Source: Globisporangium splendens (lineage: Eukaryota > Oomycota > Peronosporomycetes > Pythiales > Pythiaceae). Taken from it: a DNA stretch of 64,000 nucleotides. The stretch is taken from NCBI GenBank assembly GCA_006386115.1, contig VFIW01000058.1:164111-228110 (forward strand), given 5' to 3'. Made by a program: the position numbers and the translations under genes. Below the pieces are notes generated by a model that did not search any database, was not told the DNA's origin, and was given only the letters and a program-made list of their open reading frames with translations. Positions 37,595 to 52,535 of this stretch are shown in pieces (position 1 is the stretch's first letter; each line of letters begins with the position of its first letter).

Positions 37595-38352
37595 CGTGTT
37601 CGTCCAGAATCGTGTTCTTTCTCACGCTGATTGAACAATGGAACAAAAAAAGCACATCAGTGTGGCTGATAATCTAAATTTATGTGACCCACATCATTTA
37701 AGAAAGGATTGTCAATTTACTGTGGGGGACACCATCGAGAGTGGTCTCGGAATGGAAAAGGTGTTGTGGGCAGGTTGAGTGTGCCACTTCAATTGAGTTC
37801 ACTCGGCATAAGTCCTGCAAAAGAACGAATTGCAAATTCATGTTTACGATTCGTCCATGCGCAATAGTTGCGTTGCAGTCGCATGGAGCGATGAATCATC
37901 AATGACACAGTGATTTGCATCGTGACGTGGCATCGACCCAATCAAATCGCTTCATCTGCTTCCTTTTTTTCCCCGAAAAGACACTTGAGCTTCAAACCGA
38001 CATCGCATTGGTTTCATGACGACCACACACCTCAGGTCTCATTCGTAAAGACCAATTGGGCCACTGGAACCGTTAGCAGATGCCAAGCAAAGAAACAGAG
38101 GCCGTTGATGGCTCTTTCATCCCTTCTCCCCATTTGCACGCATACAAACCAGCCAAGTGCAAGTCCGCTTCGGACGAAACAGTGGCGCTGAATGGAGAAG
38201 AAGGCACCAGGCAATTGGCCAATCACATTCGTCGCTCCAAATTTCAGCCAATCATATTACCTCTGTGACCACAATCATCACATGCCATCATTCCTGCAAT
38301 TATTCACAGAATCGCAGCCATTCCCCAATCTTCCAGCAGCTGAGCACTCACG
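37595..38352. other. Intergenic region upstream of nitroreductase gene
   Basis: About 760 bp, AT-rich in its first half. No open frame longer than about 90 codons has coding character. The last 100 bp before the next gene contain CATTCCTGCAATTATT (about 38285-38300), which loosely resembles the oomycete initiator plus flanking element (CATTYY...CAWTTT). No other feature was seen. Confidence 0.35.
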
Positions 38353-39069
38353 ATGGTCTCCCCCACGCCTGCTACAGCGCTGCTCTCGGTCGCCGCCGCC
38401 GTCTCCGTCGCGCTTTACGTGGTGAAGCAGCGCGCTGGCGCCAAGCCAAAGACGGCTGCCGCCACGACCTTCTCCGAGGGCAAGAAATGGGACGCCGACG
38501 AGCTGATCAAGCACCGCCGCTCCATCTTCCCGCAGGACTACGACAAGAGCCGCAAGGTGCCCAAGGAGATCCTGGAGAAGATGCTCGAGAGCGCGAACTG
38601 GGCCCCGACGCACGCGCGCACCGAGCCATGGCGCTTCATCGTGTTCAGCACGCCTGAGGCGCTTCAGCGCCTGGGCCAGTTTGAGGCCGATCTGTACAAG
38701 AAGATGGTGCCACCGCACATGTTCATGGAGAAGAAGTACAAGAAGAAGATCGAGGCCAAGCTCGACTCGTCGCACGTGATCGCGATCTGCATGAAGCGCC
38801 AGGAAAGCGAAAAGCTCCCGGAGATCGAAGAGGTGTGCGCCACGGCCTGCGCCGTGCAAAACCTGCACCTCTCGGCGGCTGGTCACGGCGTCGGTGGCTA
38901 CTGGAGCTCGGGTCCGCCGATCTTCTCGAGCGAGATGAAGGAGTTTCTCGGTCTCGGCGAGAAGGACAAGTGCCTCGGCCTCTTCTACGTCGGATACCCG
39001 AAGCCAGGCCACGTGGCCCACGGCGCGCGCAAGTCCATCAAGGACAAGGTGCAATGGGTCACCAAGTAG
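38353..39069 (+). CDS. Nitroreductase-family flavoprotein with N-terminal membrane anchor
   Basis: A single-exon gene of 238 residues. Residues about 5-25 are hydrophobic (ATALLSVAAAVSVALYVV) and look like a signal anchor or organelle-targeting segment. The rest matches FMN-dependent nitroreductases of the small YdjA-like group. It has HRRSIFP near the start, ANWAPTHARTEPWRF (the FMN-contacting WAPSHxxxxPWRF motif), ACAVQNLHLSAAGHGVGGYW and a C-terminal LGLFYVGYPKP. These enzymes reduce nitro or quinone substrates with NAD(P)H. The natural substrate cannot be told from sequence. Third codon positions are strongly C/G, unlike the giant gene, suggesting high expression. Its stop lies 175 bp from the stop of the convergent katanin gene. 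Confidence 0.88.
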   Translation: MVSPTPATALLSVAAAVSVALYVVKQRAGAKPKTAAATTFSEGKKWDADELIKHRRSIFPQDYDKSRKVPKEILEKMLESANWAPTHARTEPWRFIVFSTPEALQRLGQFEADLYKKMVPPHMFMEKKYKKKIEAKLDSSHVIAICMKRQESEKLPEIEEVCATACAVQNLHLSAAGHGVGGYWSSGPPIFSSEMKEFLGLGEKDKCLGLFYVGYPKPGHVAHGARKSIKDKVQWVTK

Positions 39070-39243
39070 ATGACCCCACTGTGTGTTTAGAGTACGTTTT
39101 GGGTAAAAAAAATGGAGAAAGCCGCATACGACACCGCTCGTGCAATATTACGAGATGGAATTCCGTGGTCGTTTTCGAGTTTGAAAATGCGTCCCTTTGC
39201 TTGCCATTGAGCTCTTGTTCACCACCTTTCGTGCGCTCGCTGT

Positions 39244-41913
<2,670 letters not shown>

Positions 41914-42238
41914 CGCCACCTTGCCTCTCTATTCAAATATCCCTTCGTCACAAAATGCAGAATTGGCGCCATCTTACTCGTCTCCCATTGGCTAAAATTT
42001 TATCAAATATTGACCAATCAAGTGATGATTACAGTATCCTGCCTCAAATAGGTTTTTAGGTCTATCCGAGGTTTTATTCTTGGACAATAGAAAATGACTA
42101 CTTGGTATCACCAGCACTCTGCTCGGGCCACGCAAACGCGAACACGTATTCTGGACAAGTCCACACATCGCATTAACGCCATTTCCCGACCTCCTTTGCT
42201 CCACGCGCACGTGCACACTTTGAAGACAATCGTTAAAT
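41914..42238. other. Shared upstream region of katanin and Sec66-like genes
   Basis: A 325-bp divergent promoter region. It contains AATTGGCGCCATC at 41961-41973, a partial E2F-like palindrome (TTGGCGCC), and an AT-rich block at 41993-42085. No open frame of note. Confidence 0.35.
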
Positions 42239-42941
42239 ATGGCGCTCGCGGAACTGCAGATCGTGGCGGGTCTGGTGACGGCGTTGGCCGTAGGGCTCCT
42301 GCTGCTCGCGGTGCGCGTGATGTACCCGAAGAAAGTGGACGACGTCGACGAGTCGCTCGAGGCGATGATCAACGGCTTCGACTTTGAACTCCCTGAGGAG
42401 ATCGAGATGTACCGCAAGGTCAAGGAGGAGCACCCGGACGAGCCCGACGTGGTGTTCAATATGCTCTTCCGCCGCGCCGTGGCCGACATCCCGCTCATCC
42501 GCAAGATCCAGTCGGAGTCGGCGGGCATCCAGCGCCTGAAGAAGAACGACATCCTGAAGGACGGCTCGTTCCTGAGCTACAAGATGGCCGAAGAGCTCAT
42601 CAACGAAGAGATCAACGATGTGCGTAGAGAAGCAGAAGAGCTCAAGCCAGGTGCGTTTGCTTGTAGATGCATGAAATGCTGGTGATGATGCATATTGACG
42701 ATTTGCTGCTTGCTTGTCGCTCTCTGACTCTATAGGTGAGGGCTGGCCTGATAAGATTTTCCCACAGGCAGTGCAGTTTATGAATCACATGGCCGAGCAA
42801 CAAATGGCCGCACAGCAGAAGGCACAGCAAGAGCAGATGCAGGCAATGCAGGCGGCCATGCAGGCACAGATGCAGGCGCAGGCGGCGGCGGAGGCAGCGA
42901 ACGGCACAGAAGACGAAGAGACCTTGAGAAAGAGGAAGTAG
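42239..42941 (+). CDS. Sec66/Sec71-like ER translocon subunit
   Basis: Exons 42239-42650 and 42736-42941 join in phase to 205 residues. An N-terminal membrane span (IVAGLVTALAVGLLLLAVRV) is followed by an all-helical cytosolic region. The pattern LLFRRAVADIPLIRKI, GSFLSYKMAEELINEEINDVRREAEELKPGEGW resembles the core of fungal Sec66/Sec71, which together with Sec62, Sec63 and Sec72 supports post-translational import into the ER. The yeast equivalent segment also ends in LQPGW. The C-terminus is a Gln/Met/Ala-rich helix (residues about 150-195) ending in Arg-Lys-Arg-Lys. The intron carries donor GTGCGT and acceptor TATAG. Identification is by remembered family pattern and is moderately sure. 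Confidence 0.7.
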
Positions 42942-43103
42942 AGAGATACAAGCATGCAGGGGCGTCAGTGCGTCATGTTTTGTTTCGCACGGCCCGCCCA
43001 TGCAGTTGCATGTTAGGATTAAATTGGCTGATTGAATTGGCAAGTTTGATTTGTTTTTTTCTTGTTCGGTCCATGCGCTTTTATAGACTGAGATGCTTTT
43101 AAC

Positions 43104-45211
43104 TTATTCATTGGCGGCATGAAGCAATCGATTGACGCTTGCAATGTGCTGCTGTGTCGCTTCCTGGACCTGCCTGATCATTGACAAGGATAGCTCACAA
43201 CCAGTCGCCTCAGTCCCATTGGCGTCACCTTCTGTTGTTGCTGTAGTTGCTCCAGTTGCACATTTCCAATTGTCTGATCGTTCATGCGCACTTGTCGCTT
43301 GATTCATGCCGAAGCGGACGCCGATCTTGTGCATCTCTCGCTGTGCGACCTCCTCGCTCAGTTGCCGCCGTTTGAAGCGAGCCATGCGCTCTTCAGGCGA
43401 GGCGAACGCCCAGTCTGCAAACTCCAGAGCGCGATGGATGTACACTTGCTCGGGTGCTGGCGCCGCGGAGACCGTCGTTTGTCCGGCGGATCCGTCCGCA
43501 TATGTGAACGAGCAGAGATCCTGGTCACGATTCACTTGAAGGATCGTACGATCCGGAAACACGACGCGGACTCGTCCATCGGCGAAAGCTCGGAACTGCC
43601 CGTGTTCGTTCTCAACAGTCTCGACTACTTCGTTGCTGTCTGAGACCGGCAGCGACGTTGCCTACACGGAATTATTCAACATTGTGAACCAGTTCAGATG
43701 GGGATTGCATCAGGAGATTTAGGTTTGCCACATGGCAGAAAGTGCGTCGTCATTACCTCAGCAGCAGCAGATAGACTGGCATGGCTTCCTACTCGAAAGC
43801 TGGCGCTATTGGAAGCCTTGAGGAGATGCATCGCGTGGTTGCATAGCGAAAGCACATCGGGACTGGAGCTTCACATGCCAGGAATATCGTCAGTATACCA
43901 GCTACCCAGGCAGTTCGCAGGGAGAAGGCTTTTACCTTGCATTCAAACTCGAAAAGAAGGACGCTGGTGGGATCGTCTCGATCGTGAACTGCTGCTGCAG
44001 TTGGCCGCTTTCTCCATACCATCGAAAGAATCCGTTGGTGCACTCGATCAGTGGGTTTTTCTGGTCAGCGCATTGGACCTACAGTATGACGACACAACAT
44101 GGTGGAAATGTCAGTGTCCTCACTTATAAGACAAGTTGGCACAGAGCGCACTTTGGAAGCAACAACAACGTACAATAACTGAAGGCGCAACAGTGTCTCC
44201 AGGTCGACACATCAGAAACGTTGCCTCCTCTTTCACTTCCACCACGACGCGCTGGTACATTTTCTTGGTCGGTAGAGTCGCGACACGAAGCACGTCCGCG
44301 AGTGCGAGTCCGCTGTTGGCATCATTGGCTGCGTCTCCATCTTGACGGTGCGACGTCGCGAGTGCTGCAAACGATGGTCGCGCAGCGAATGCTCCGTTCT
44401 CTGGCAGAACGCTGATTGCGGATTCAGTCTCTTGTGGCATGTATTGGAAGTCGGGCAAGTTGTCTCGGAGTGCAGTATGAGCATGAAGAAGAACGCGAAC
44501 GGGGTACGCAAAGCATTCCGGCGTGTGGTGAACTGTGAATGTCTGCTGTATCGCCGTGTAGTACATGTGCACCGGATCGCCAACATTATCGTTTTCGAGT
44601 GCTTCGTCCGTTTCGACAGAGCTCTTGACGCGCACAACGTAATACACATCGACGAGCGTCCCACTCGGATGCAAACACACGCGCGCATGACCCTCAATGG
44701 ATCGGATCTCGAAGCGCTTGTGGATCGCGTCAAACAGCGTCTGCGTGTAAAACTGCCCTGTCGGCCATCTTGCGCGCAGCAGCGTCCTGTTCACATTATC
44801 TCTTCTCTGGGGTCGCACCAGGTTAGTTGTTGCCTCGCTTCCGTCATATTGGCACAGCGCGCGATGCACGTACGCAAGGATGCCCGACTGGGTCATTTGC
44901 CACGCGAACCGGTTGCGGAGGTTAATGGTCTCGATCACTATCGCACGGTGGCTGGAGAGCGTCGTGGGCGACAGATGCCGCGTCTGCGTGCCGTCCGGGT
45001 GGATGTACGTGTACGTGTGGCCTGAGCGCTCCAGCACGATGGTGTGCGTTTCGTGCGTGTTCTTGCGGAAGCAGTTGATGGTGGTGCCGTCAGCGAGCAG
45101 CACACCGCGCAGGTGTCGATGGTGCAGTCGTTGCACTTCATGTTGTTGTGCACCACATCGCAACCGAGGCTTCGTGTCATTGAGCGGCGCATTGGCTGGG
45201 CAAGCGTCCAT
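43104..45211 (-). CDS. C5orf34-like protein, four exons
   Basis: Exons 45211-44174, 44078-43936, 43862-43757 and 43661-43104 join in phase to about 614 residues, near the length of the animal protein. It repeatedly shows a short beta-rich motif that reads FADG(R)...F.DRTIL: VLLADGTTINCF and YIHPDGTQTRHL in the N-terminal half, FRAFADGRVRVVFPDRTILQV and FTYADGSAGQTTV in the C-terminal half. This repeated strand-DG-strand pattern is what I know from C5orf34, which carries polo-box-like folds. Function is unknown in all lineages; a centrosomal or ciliary role is a guess from the fold. The last 60 residues are helical (IRQVQEATQQHI). It is divergent from the amidohydrolase gene. Confidence 0.55.
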
Positions 45212-45486
45212 TTCTCTTCTTTTCGTTATTGGCGAGAACTGTTGACAATTTAGTTGCTACTTCAGATAGTTGTCGCTTTAGGGATAACATTTTGCTCACT
45301 TAATAATAGATAGTTGCCCGTTCTGGGGGTTCAATCGGTTGCAAGTTCGAAGACATTTGACCATCACTCTTGAATTTCGCTATGTGATTTGTGTAGCTGC
45401 TCATTGATTGTGGGGTGTGTGCTGCATGCCACACTTGAAGATCGACCACGCGCGCCACAAGAGAACGGCACCAGCATAGAGCTACG

Positions 45487-47579
45487 ATGACGAAGCTCTT
45501 CGTGAACGGCAAGATCTGGCAGTGGAAGGAGCCCAGCGATGTCACGGCACCGCGCCACGCGTTCGCGGAGTGGATGCTCGTCTCGGAAGACGACGGCAAG
45601 ATCGTGCAGATCGGATCGGGACCACCGCTCGCTGCCTCTCCAGACACGCACACGGAGGATCTCGGCGGCGCACTCGTGCTGCCGGGTCTGCACGACTCCC
45701 ACATTCACGCGTACTACATGGGCGAGAGCGACGAGTTCCTCAATCTCACGGGCTGCACTTCGTTTGAAGATTTCGCAGATCGGCTACGCAAGTATGACGC
45801 CACATACCCCGAGAAAGCGTGGGTTGTTGGCTTTGGCTGGGAGCAGGACCAGCTTTCGTCTTCGGCGCGGTACCCGTCCCGATATGATATCGATGCGGTG
45901 ATCAAGGACCGTCCCGTGCTGCTGCATCGTGCGTGTTGGCACATTGCTGCTGTGAACACGAAGGCACTCGAGATCTGCGGCATTGACGTGACTCAAAAAG
46001 TGCACCATATCGAGTCCGGCACCATCGATGTGGATGAACGTGGGGTCACTGGCATTCTGCGAGAAAATGTACGTGGTGATTGCAAAGTTGCATGCTTCAA
46101 GAAGGAGAATGACCAATCAGTGTTGTGTTTTGCACTCAAATTTGTGAACTAGGCTGTGGAGTTGGTGACCAAGCACACGTGGGAAAACTCTGAGGGTACG
46201 ATAAAAGTATGCAGTCACGAAAGATGTGGGTTTTGCAATGCTAACCGCTATGGATATTGACTTATGGATTGCGTTTAGAAATCCGAGTAAAGTATTTGGC
46301 GAACGCCATGCAAAAGTGCGTTCGCTACGGACTCACAGGTACAATCACTTGCGACGATTTCATTCACATTTGGTTGCGATTTTCTAAAATCAACGTCGGA
46401 TGCATTCAACTGCGACTAGGCATCCACACAAATGACCACAAGGCATGGCAGTTGTACGAGAGGATCCAAGAGCAAAGCGGTCTTCCACTTCGCGTGTACA
46501 TGACGCCTTCCATTGGCGAGTTGAAGGATCCTGCTACCCCACGTCCAGGCTCGAAAGTGGGGCTCTTGTCCTGTGACCGCATCAAATTGTTTTCTGATGG
46601 CAGTCTGGGAGCTGTAAGTCCTGCATCCTGACTTCTCAATGCGTATACAAGCAATCTAACGCGTGGAGTTGCACTATGCTTGCATGAAAGGAAACGGCGG
46701 CTGTCCGCCAGCCGTACATCGGCACCGAGAACCGAGGCATCTTGATGGACTCGGATGGTGACCTCATTAAAAAGGTTTCTGATGCCAATGCGGATGGCTA
46801 CCGTCTGGAGATCCACGCCATTGGTAAGGACAAGATCACTGCACTAGACATATTGAGTGCAAAGCTGACTGTTGGTCTGATTGCTTGGTGCAATAGGTGA
46901 TCGTGCGGCGGAGCAGGTGCTCATGGCTCTGAAAGCCGCACAGATTCCAGCAGAGAAACGTCCAATTCTCACGCACTGTCAGATCCTTGGTGAAGACCTG
47001 CTCATGCAAATGCGGGACCAGGGTGTGATCGGCAACATCCAGCCGTCGTTTGCGATCACGGATGCGTCCTTTGCGCGCAAGCGGCTCGCAGACGACATGC
47101 TCACGTACTCGTACTGCTGGAAGAAGATGCTGAGCACCGGTATCGTGTGCGCTGGCGGAAGTGATGCGCCAATTGAGACGTGCAACCCGTTCCAAGGTAT
47201 CTATGATGCGATCTACCGCCACAAACCTGGGCAGCCTCAGGACGTGTTCCTTCCAGACGAGAAGCTCACGTTCGAGGAAGCACTCGAGATCTACACGAAG
47301 AACGGCGCGTTCGCTGCGATGGAAGAGACGCGCTTGGGGCAGCTAGCACCTGGGTACCTCGCGGACTTTGTCGTGCTTCAACAAGATGTCACTCAAGACC
47401 ACGCGGCGTTGCTGGCTCCAGATCTCGTGAAAAGCGTGTGGATCAACGGCAAGAAAATGTACGCACTCGACCCGAACGCGTCTCAACGGAAGGTCGACCC
47501 GGCGTACGATTTCTCGCAGAGCTCGTTGCCGGGCAAGAACGGCCCGCATGTCCGCATTTGCCGCTGCTGCTGTCGATAA
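45487..47579 (+). CDS. YtcJ-like metal-dependent amidohydrolase (amidohydrolase 3 family), six exons
   Basis: Exons 45487-46068, 46153-46195, 46279-46338, 46420-46613, 46691-46823 and 46897-47579 join in phase to about 564 residues, the usual length. Metal-binding marks appear in order: HDSHIH (HxH on strand 1, about residues 69-73), EIHAIGDRA, LTHCQI, and GGSDAPIETCNPFQGI with the catalytic Asp. The N-terminal beta sandwich starts at once (TKLFVNGKIWQW), so there is no targeting peptide. The C-terminal sandwich returns with GYLADFVVLQQDV and VWINGKKMY. Family members hydrolyse amides or cyclic ureides; the substrate cannot be assigned. The end is unusual: a short Cys-rich tail (CRCCCR) before the stop, which could be a lipidation or metal site. 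It is divergent from the C5orf34-like gene. Confidence 0.88.
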
Positions 47580-48270
47580 AGCAATGGACAACAAGCAAAA
47601 GGGGCAGTCATGGATCGATCTGATTGTGAGTGGTACATGCGCCTTAGTGTCCATTTTCACAATTGTCCAAAATGAGAAAGTACAACACCAATGCTTTGTG
47701 GTGTGAGAGATGGCAAAACATGCAAATTGTGAGGCGGCATTTGCCAATAGCTGCACATCCAGCAACTGATAACGCAAATTGATGCAATTATACATGTTTT
47801 GCCTTGTTGCATCCTCATAGCTCATGTTTTGAGTCATCTCCTTCCTGTTATGTCTAATTCGATGTGCTCCCTCTGCCAAAAGATACGCGTGTGGTCCACA
47901 TGAAGTGCGCACTGGACTCAGATCTAACCACCTAGGTGCGGGTTCTTTTCTTCAAACGGGTTGGGTTTATAAACCCACGGGTTTCTTGCTGCGTCAGTCG
48001 TGGAAGGGAGAGAGAAAAGCAGAAAAGAAAGAGGATGAGGACGCTCTTTTTCCGCCAATCAAAACGCATCTCACCCTAGATTTTACCAATGAGCGCCATT
48101 TATTGCCACCTGGGCACTGAAAGAACCGAACAGAAACAAGACAGTGCGGGTGGGGGAAGTGGGCGGGAGAGATAGGTGGGCTGCGCGCCGTCGTAATCTG
48201 CGCGCAAAGCCAGTGAGGACGGAGAGGACGGAAGCCATTTGCCCCCCCTCTGCAGGTCCCCTTCTGTAGC
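47580..48270. other. Intergenic region with palindromic GGGTTT/AAACCC repeat and CCAAT motifs
   Basis: No gene seen in 690 bp. The stretch 47937-47985 contains GGGTTTATAAACCC (47963-47976) flanked by more GGGTT and ACCCACGGGTTT units. A purine-rich block (48001-48040) follows. CCAATCAAAACGC (48055-48067) and ACCAATGAGCGCC (about 48085) lie about 180-215 bp before the SAPS start and are candidate CCAAT-type promoter elements. Confidence 0.5.
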
Positions 48271-51200
48271 ATGGAGGCTGTGGACAACCAGCGGCCAGAG
48301 TGCGTGCCTCCTGCGGAGGAGCCCATCAAGACCGAGGCGGCAGTGGAAGCGAGTATGAAGAGCGACGAGAGCCCCGAAGTGGCGGCTGATGACAGCGAGA
48401 ATGCGCCAGTGGTGGTCGACGCGAAAGAGGAGGTGGCGCAGCAAGAAGAAGGGAAAGCGATGGTGACCGAAGTGGCTACTGTGGCTGTGACTGAAGTGAC
48501 GACTGAGATGACAGTGGAGACGACGACGGAGACTGTGGAAGCGACTGTGGAGGCAGTGACCGAGTCGATGGTGGCGGCGGTCGAATCGACGGAGGAAGCG
48601 TCTGTTGTCGCTGACGACGCGCCGCTGGATCTCGCGGATCTCGTCCTGGAAGCCGACGAAAGTGCTGCTGCTGCCAATGGCGCTGGTGCCGCGAAGGATG
48701 CCGAGAAAGAAGAGGCAATTGCTACTACACACAACGAACCGCTCCTCAAGGACGAAGACAGCGACGAAGACGAAGAGGATGACAGCCTCGAGCATGAGCT
48801 GCAGGACTTTTACGCGGAAAAGCACAACGGATCCGCCCATGAGAAGCACGCGAGCGTACCGACCACGATCACGTATTCGGTCAACGAGATGGAAGTGATC
48901 ACGAGCCGCGGCGGACGCTCGGGCAGTCTGTCCAAGTTCCTGGACGACTCAGACACATACCGCCGACGGTCGTTGCCGGCGTACCCGGACGATCCGCTCT
49001 TTGGCGCGTCGCTGCACCACAAGTCGATGAGTTTGGCGGCGTTCCTGGACATGGGCATCGACCCGATTCTCGAGATCCTCGAAGACACTGACTCGGACAT
49101 TCGCCTCTGGCTCATGCAGCCACAGATCGTGAAAGCTGTGCTGAACGAGTTCATTACGCCGCCTGTGTTCAGTGGAGAGCCACACGAGGAGTACGGATAC
49201 TACAAGAAGCACTTTATCTGCTCCGAGATCATCATGAAGCTGTACACGGGTGAAGAAGATCTGTACGAGTCGTTCTCGTCGGACTCGTCCTCGGGCTCGA
49301 CGGCGACGAACGCCGTCTTTGGGTGCCAAGACGCTGTGGATATCGAGAAATGGGAGCAGTTGTACTCGATTTTCAACAACCCGCTGCCGCTGGACGAAAT
49401 GCAGCTGCTGTTCTTCAGCAAGGCACTTGTGCGTCTGCACGACGGCTTCTGCCTCGAGGAAGGCTACGTGTCGAATGTGCTGCGCCGCTTCTTGCCGATG
49501 GTCGTGCCACATCTGTACTCGAACACGATCAAGTACATGCTGACGCTGATCTTGCAGTCGTACGAGAGCGTGCATCCGATCACCGGTCGCAACGACGCCA
49601 TGGAGATCGTCGCGCCGTTGCTCGCCCAAGCCACGAAACTCACATTGGCCGAACCGCAGAACCAGGTTCTCGTAGAAAACACGTCGCACTTGCTCGTCGA
49701 TATGCTGCAGGCCAACCAAGCCGATCGCCTCGGCTCCTTCTGTCGTCGCGAAGGCGGTGTCTATCTGTCCAAATACTTCGTTCGCGATCAGTTTGGTACG
49801 ATTCGTGGTTTCGAATCCATGACCCACGGATACCACAATTTCCTGCAGTACATGCTGCTCGAAGAGCTTGGGAAGCACCCAAAGATCGTCGAAGAGCTCT
49901 TCCGGAATGCCTACGAAGAACTGGCCACCGTCCGCGAGACTAAATTGTCTGAAGCCTCAAGCTGTGAGTGTCATGTATTATATTATCGTTGACTGGAAAG
50001 TGTTGATGTGACTGACTTTGTTAATGTGTGTTTACTTTGACCAGCGGTAAACGTCCACATCGCAACGGAGCTGCTGCTGTTGTGTGGTAAGTATTACAAT
50101 GACAGTGTCGACGAGGATGGCGACAACAACCAAGTTGAAGATACGCAAAAGTACCGAAACTCGTTTGGGTATGGAAACTTTTCAGCCGACCAGTTCTCCA
50201 GCTCACCGCGGGGATCCGCGACGGAGACGTCGATGTACAACTTGTCGTCGCTGTCGCATGGCAACGCGCTGTGGTCGAACGTGTTGAGTGTCGCCCGCGG
50301 CACTGCAAAGGAGTTTGTGGCGAACTTTAACAAGGGACTGATCCCGTCGTTGGAGATCTCGCTGGCAAAGTACTTGCACGCATTGGTGACTTTGAACGAC
50401 GAGGAAGTAAACGACCAGCTCCACGAGAGTAAGCTGATTCCGACGTACCTTCGGATACTCGAGAAGCGATCGAAGTTTGATATGCTGTTGATTCACGTTG
50501 TTCCTGCGATCTCGTTCATTTTGCGAGACGCAGATGCGACGCGTGCGAAGAATTGCCCGTTGACCAAGGATCTCTTTGGCACCGATGGCGACGATAAAAC
50601 CATTATCGACCTTCTTCTGCTGGCCAAGAGTGATATCCCGACGTTGCATATTTACTCGGCGATCATTCACGATGTGATCGACGAAGTATTTGCTTCGAAC
50701 AGCCCATCACAGAACAACGCGCAAGTTCTCTTCCATTGCAAGAGAAGCTCGTCGTGGTCGAAGCTGACTGGACGAACGAGCTCGAAGAGCGATGCGAAGC
50801 GTATGTCAGACGTAAAGCGAAGCTCGGACGAAGGGGTTGTGAACAACCGTCGAAGCTCGCTCAAGGAGAAGGAAACAAAGACGCCATCACCAAAGCCCAG
50901 TGTGCCGCTAGCTCCAGTTGCAGACCCAGCGGACGACGAACAGATTACTGCCAATGGAGACAAGCAAGCGAGTCCATTGAGCGAGCCTGAGAAGGCGCAA
51001 AGTCCTGTGATCCCTCCTCCACCGCCAGCACCAGAGGCTACTGACCGTTCATCCGAGTCCTCCACGAAGTCAGACAAGTCTTCGCCAAAGGATTCCGAGA
51101 AAGATACTACGAGAAAGTCGCATTACTTCAAGAATGTGCTCCAGTCTCCTGTGTTTAAGAGTCCTATGCGATTGGGCTCGGTGATCAAGATCCCAGAGAA

Positions 51201-52535
51201 GGTGCCATCTCCGCCGCAGCAAAACGGTGGGGAGCAGTCTGCTTCCTCCCAGGCCAACCAGCAGCGCGGATCGTTCCAGTGGAACAATGTGTTTAAGAAG
51301 CTGCGAAACTCGTGGGTGGCTAACCACCACCATGATAAGTCTGAGAAGAAGCTGCTCGCATTGAGCAATGAGCCGTTCGCGCAGCCGATGGCGCCGCGTC
51401 AAACGGATGTGCTCGTTGTGGACACATCACGGGGAGATGACGTGACGAAGCTCGTTCACCACGACAGCGGCGTGGTGGTCGTTGATGTGCCTGCGTCGAC
51501 TGCGCATCACTCGGGTCCGTCATCGGACAGGGCGGGCTTGATGAATGTGATCACGTCTGGCTACATGTACAAAAACAAACTCCCAGAGACTGGCCAGCGT
51601 CACGTGTGGGAGCGCTACTACTTTGTGCTTAACCGGTTAGAAGGATCGCTGAGCTACTACATCAGTGAAGCGCATGCAAAGGACCGAACGTACGTGAGAG
51701 GCACGGCTCGTCCCGTGAGCATCTCGGAAGGGATTCCTGTGCACGTCTCCGGTCACCACAGTGTGTACGGCTTCCAGATCAACACGCAAGGCCACGGCGC
51801 GTTCATGGTGCTCGTGGACTCGATTGACACGCGATTGGTGTGGCTGACGGAGATCTTAGTGTGCGTAAATGCCTCGAACCCTCCACAGCCTTCCAGCAGC
51901 AAGCGACTGTCGCTGCTCAGTAATGACGATGCGTCGAAGCTTTACAACAGTGGTAGCAGCGTCAGTTCGCAGCTGCGCTGGAGCAAACAGGAGATGAAGG
52001 GTCTCGTCGTCGATTTCTACAAGAACCTGTTTGGGCCGAACCTCAAGTTCTCGACGCCATTAGAAGCACCGGCGTCGTTCTGGATGGAGGAGAAGATCGA
52101 CCCTGTGGCCGAATCGTGTGTGTTGAGCTCGAACTTGCCAGACTCGGTGCCATACTGGGGCGAGTTCCATGGCTACAAGCGCCTGTGCGATTACTGGAAG
52201 ATCCGTGACGAGACGGTCGAGCGCAGCGGTGGCCGCGTGCTGCGTATCGTGATTGATGAAGACGAGGAGACGGCTGTGGTGATGACGTCGACGACGTTCC
52301 GCATCCTGCGCAACAGTCAGATCGTGACCGAGGAATCGTGTGATATCCTCAGCATGAGCGGTGGCAGCATCGTGAGCATCCACTGCACATTCGACTCGTA
52401 CCGCATCGCCGAAGCGTTCCGAAAGTGAGTTTTTCTTGTATTGTACTGGAATGTGTTTGTTGAAATTGGTCCCATGAACTGACAATTGTGTGTGTGTGTT
52501 TTATCATGATCAGGGAGGGCATCAGTGCGTCGTAA
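48271..52535 (+). CDS. SAPS-domain phosphatase regulator fused to PH and NTF2-like domains
   Basis: Exons 48271-49963, 50045-52424 and 52514-52535 join in phase to 1,364 residues. SAPS proteins are regulatory subunits of PP6/Sit4-type phosphatases. After a disordered acidic N-terminus (residues 1-230), the SAPS region begins near residue 240 (ILEILEDTDSDIRLWL). It continues as Leu-rich helices across the first intron to about 780 (KLIPTYLRILEKRSKFDML...HVVPAISFIL). A Ser/Lys/Pro linker follows. A PH domain lies at about 1065-1180 (SGYMYKNKLPETGQRHVWER, ending RLVWLTEIL). The last 140 residues look like an NTF2/SnoaL-like cone (GLVVDFYKNLFG; WGEFHGYKRLCDYWK; IVSIHCTFDSYRIAEAF). PH and NTF2-like additions are not part of animal or yeast SAPS proteins that I know. 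The third exon encodes only the last seven residues. Confidence 0.85.
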
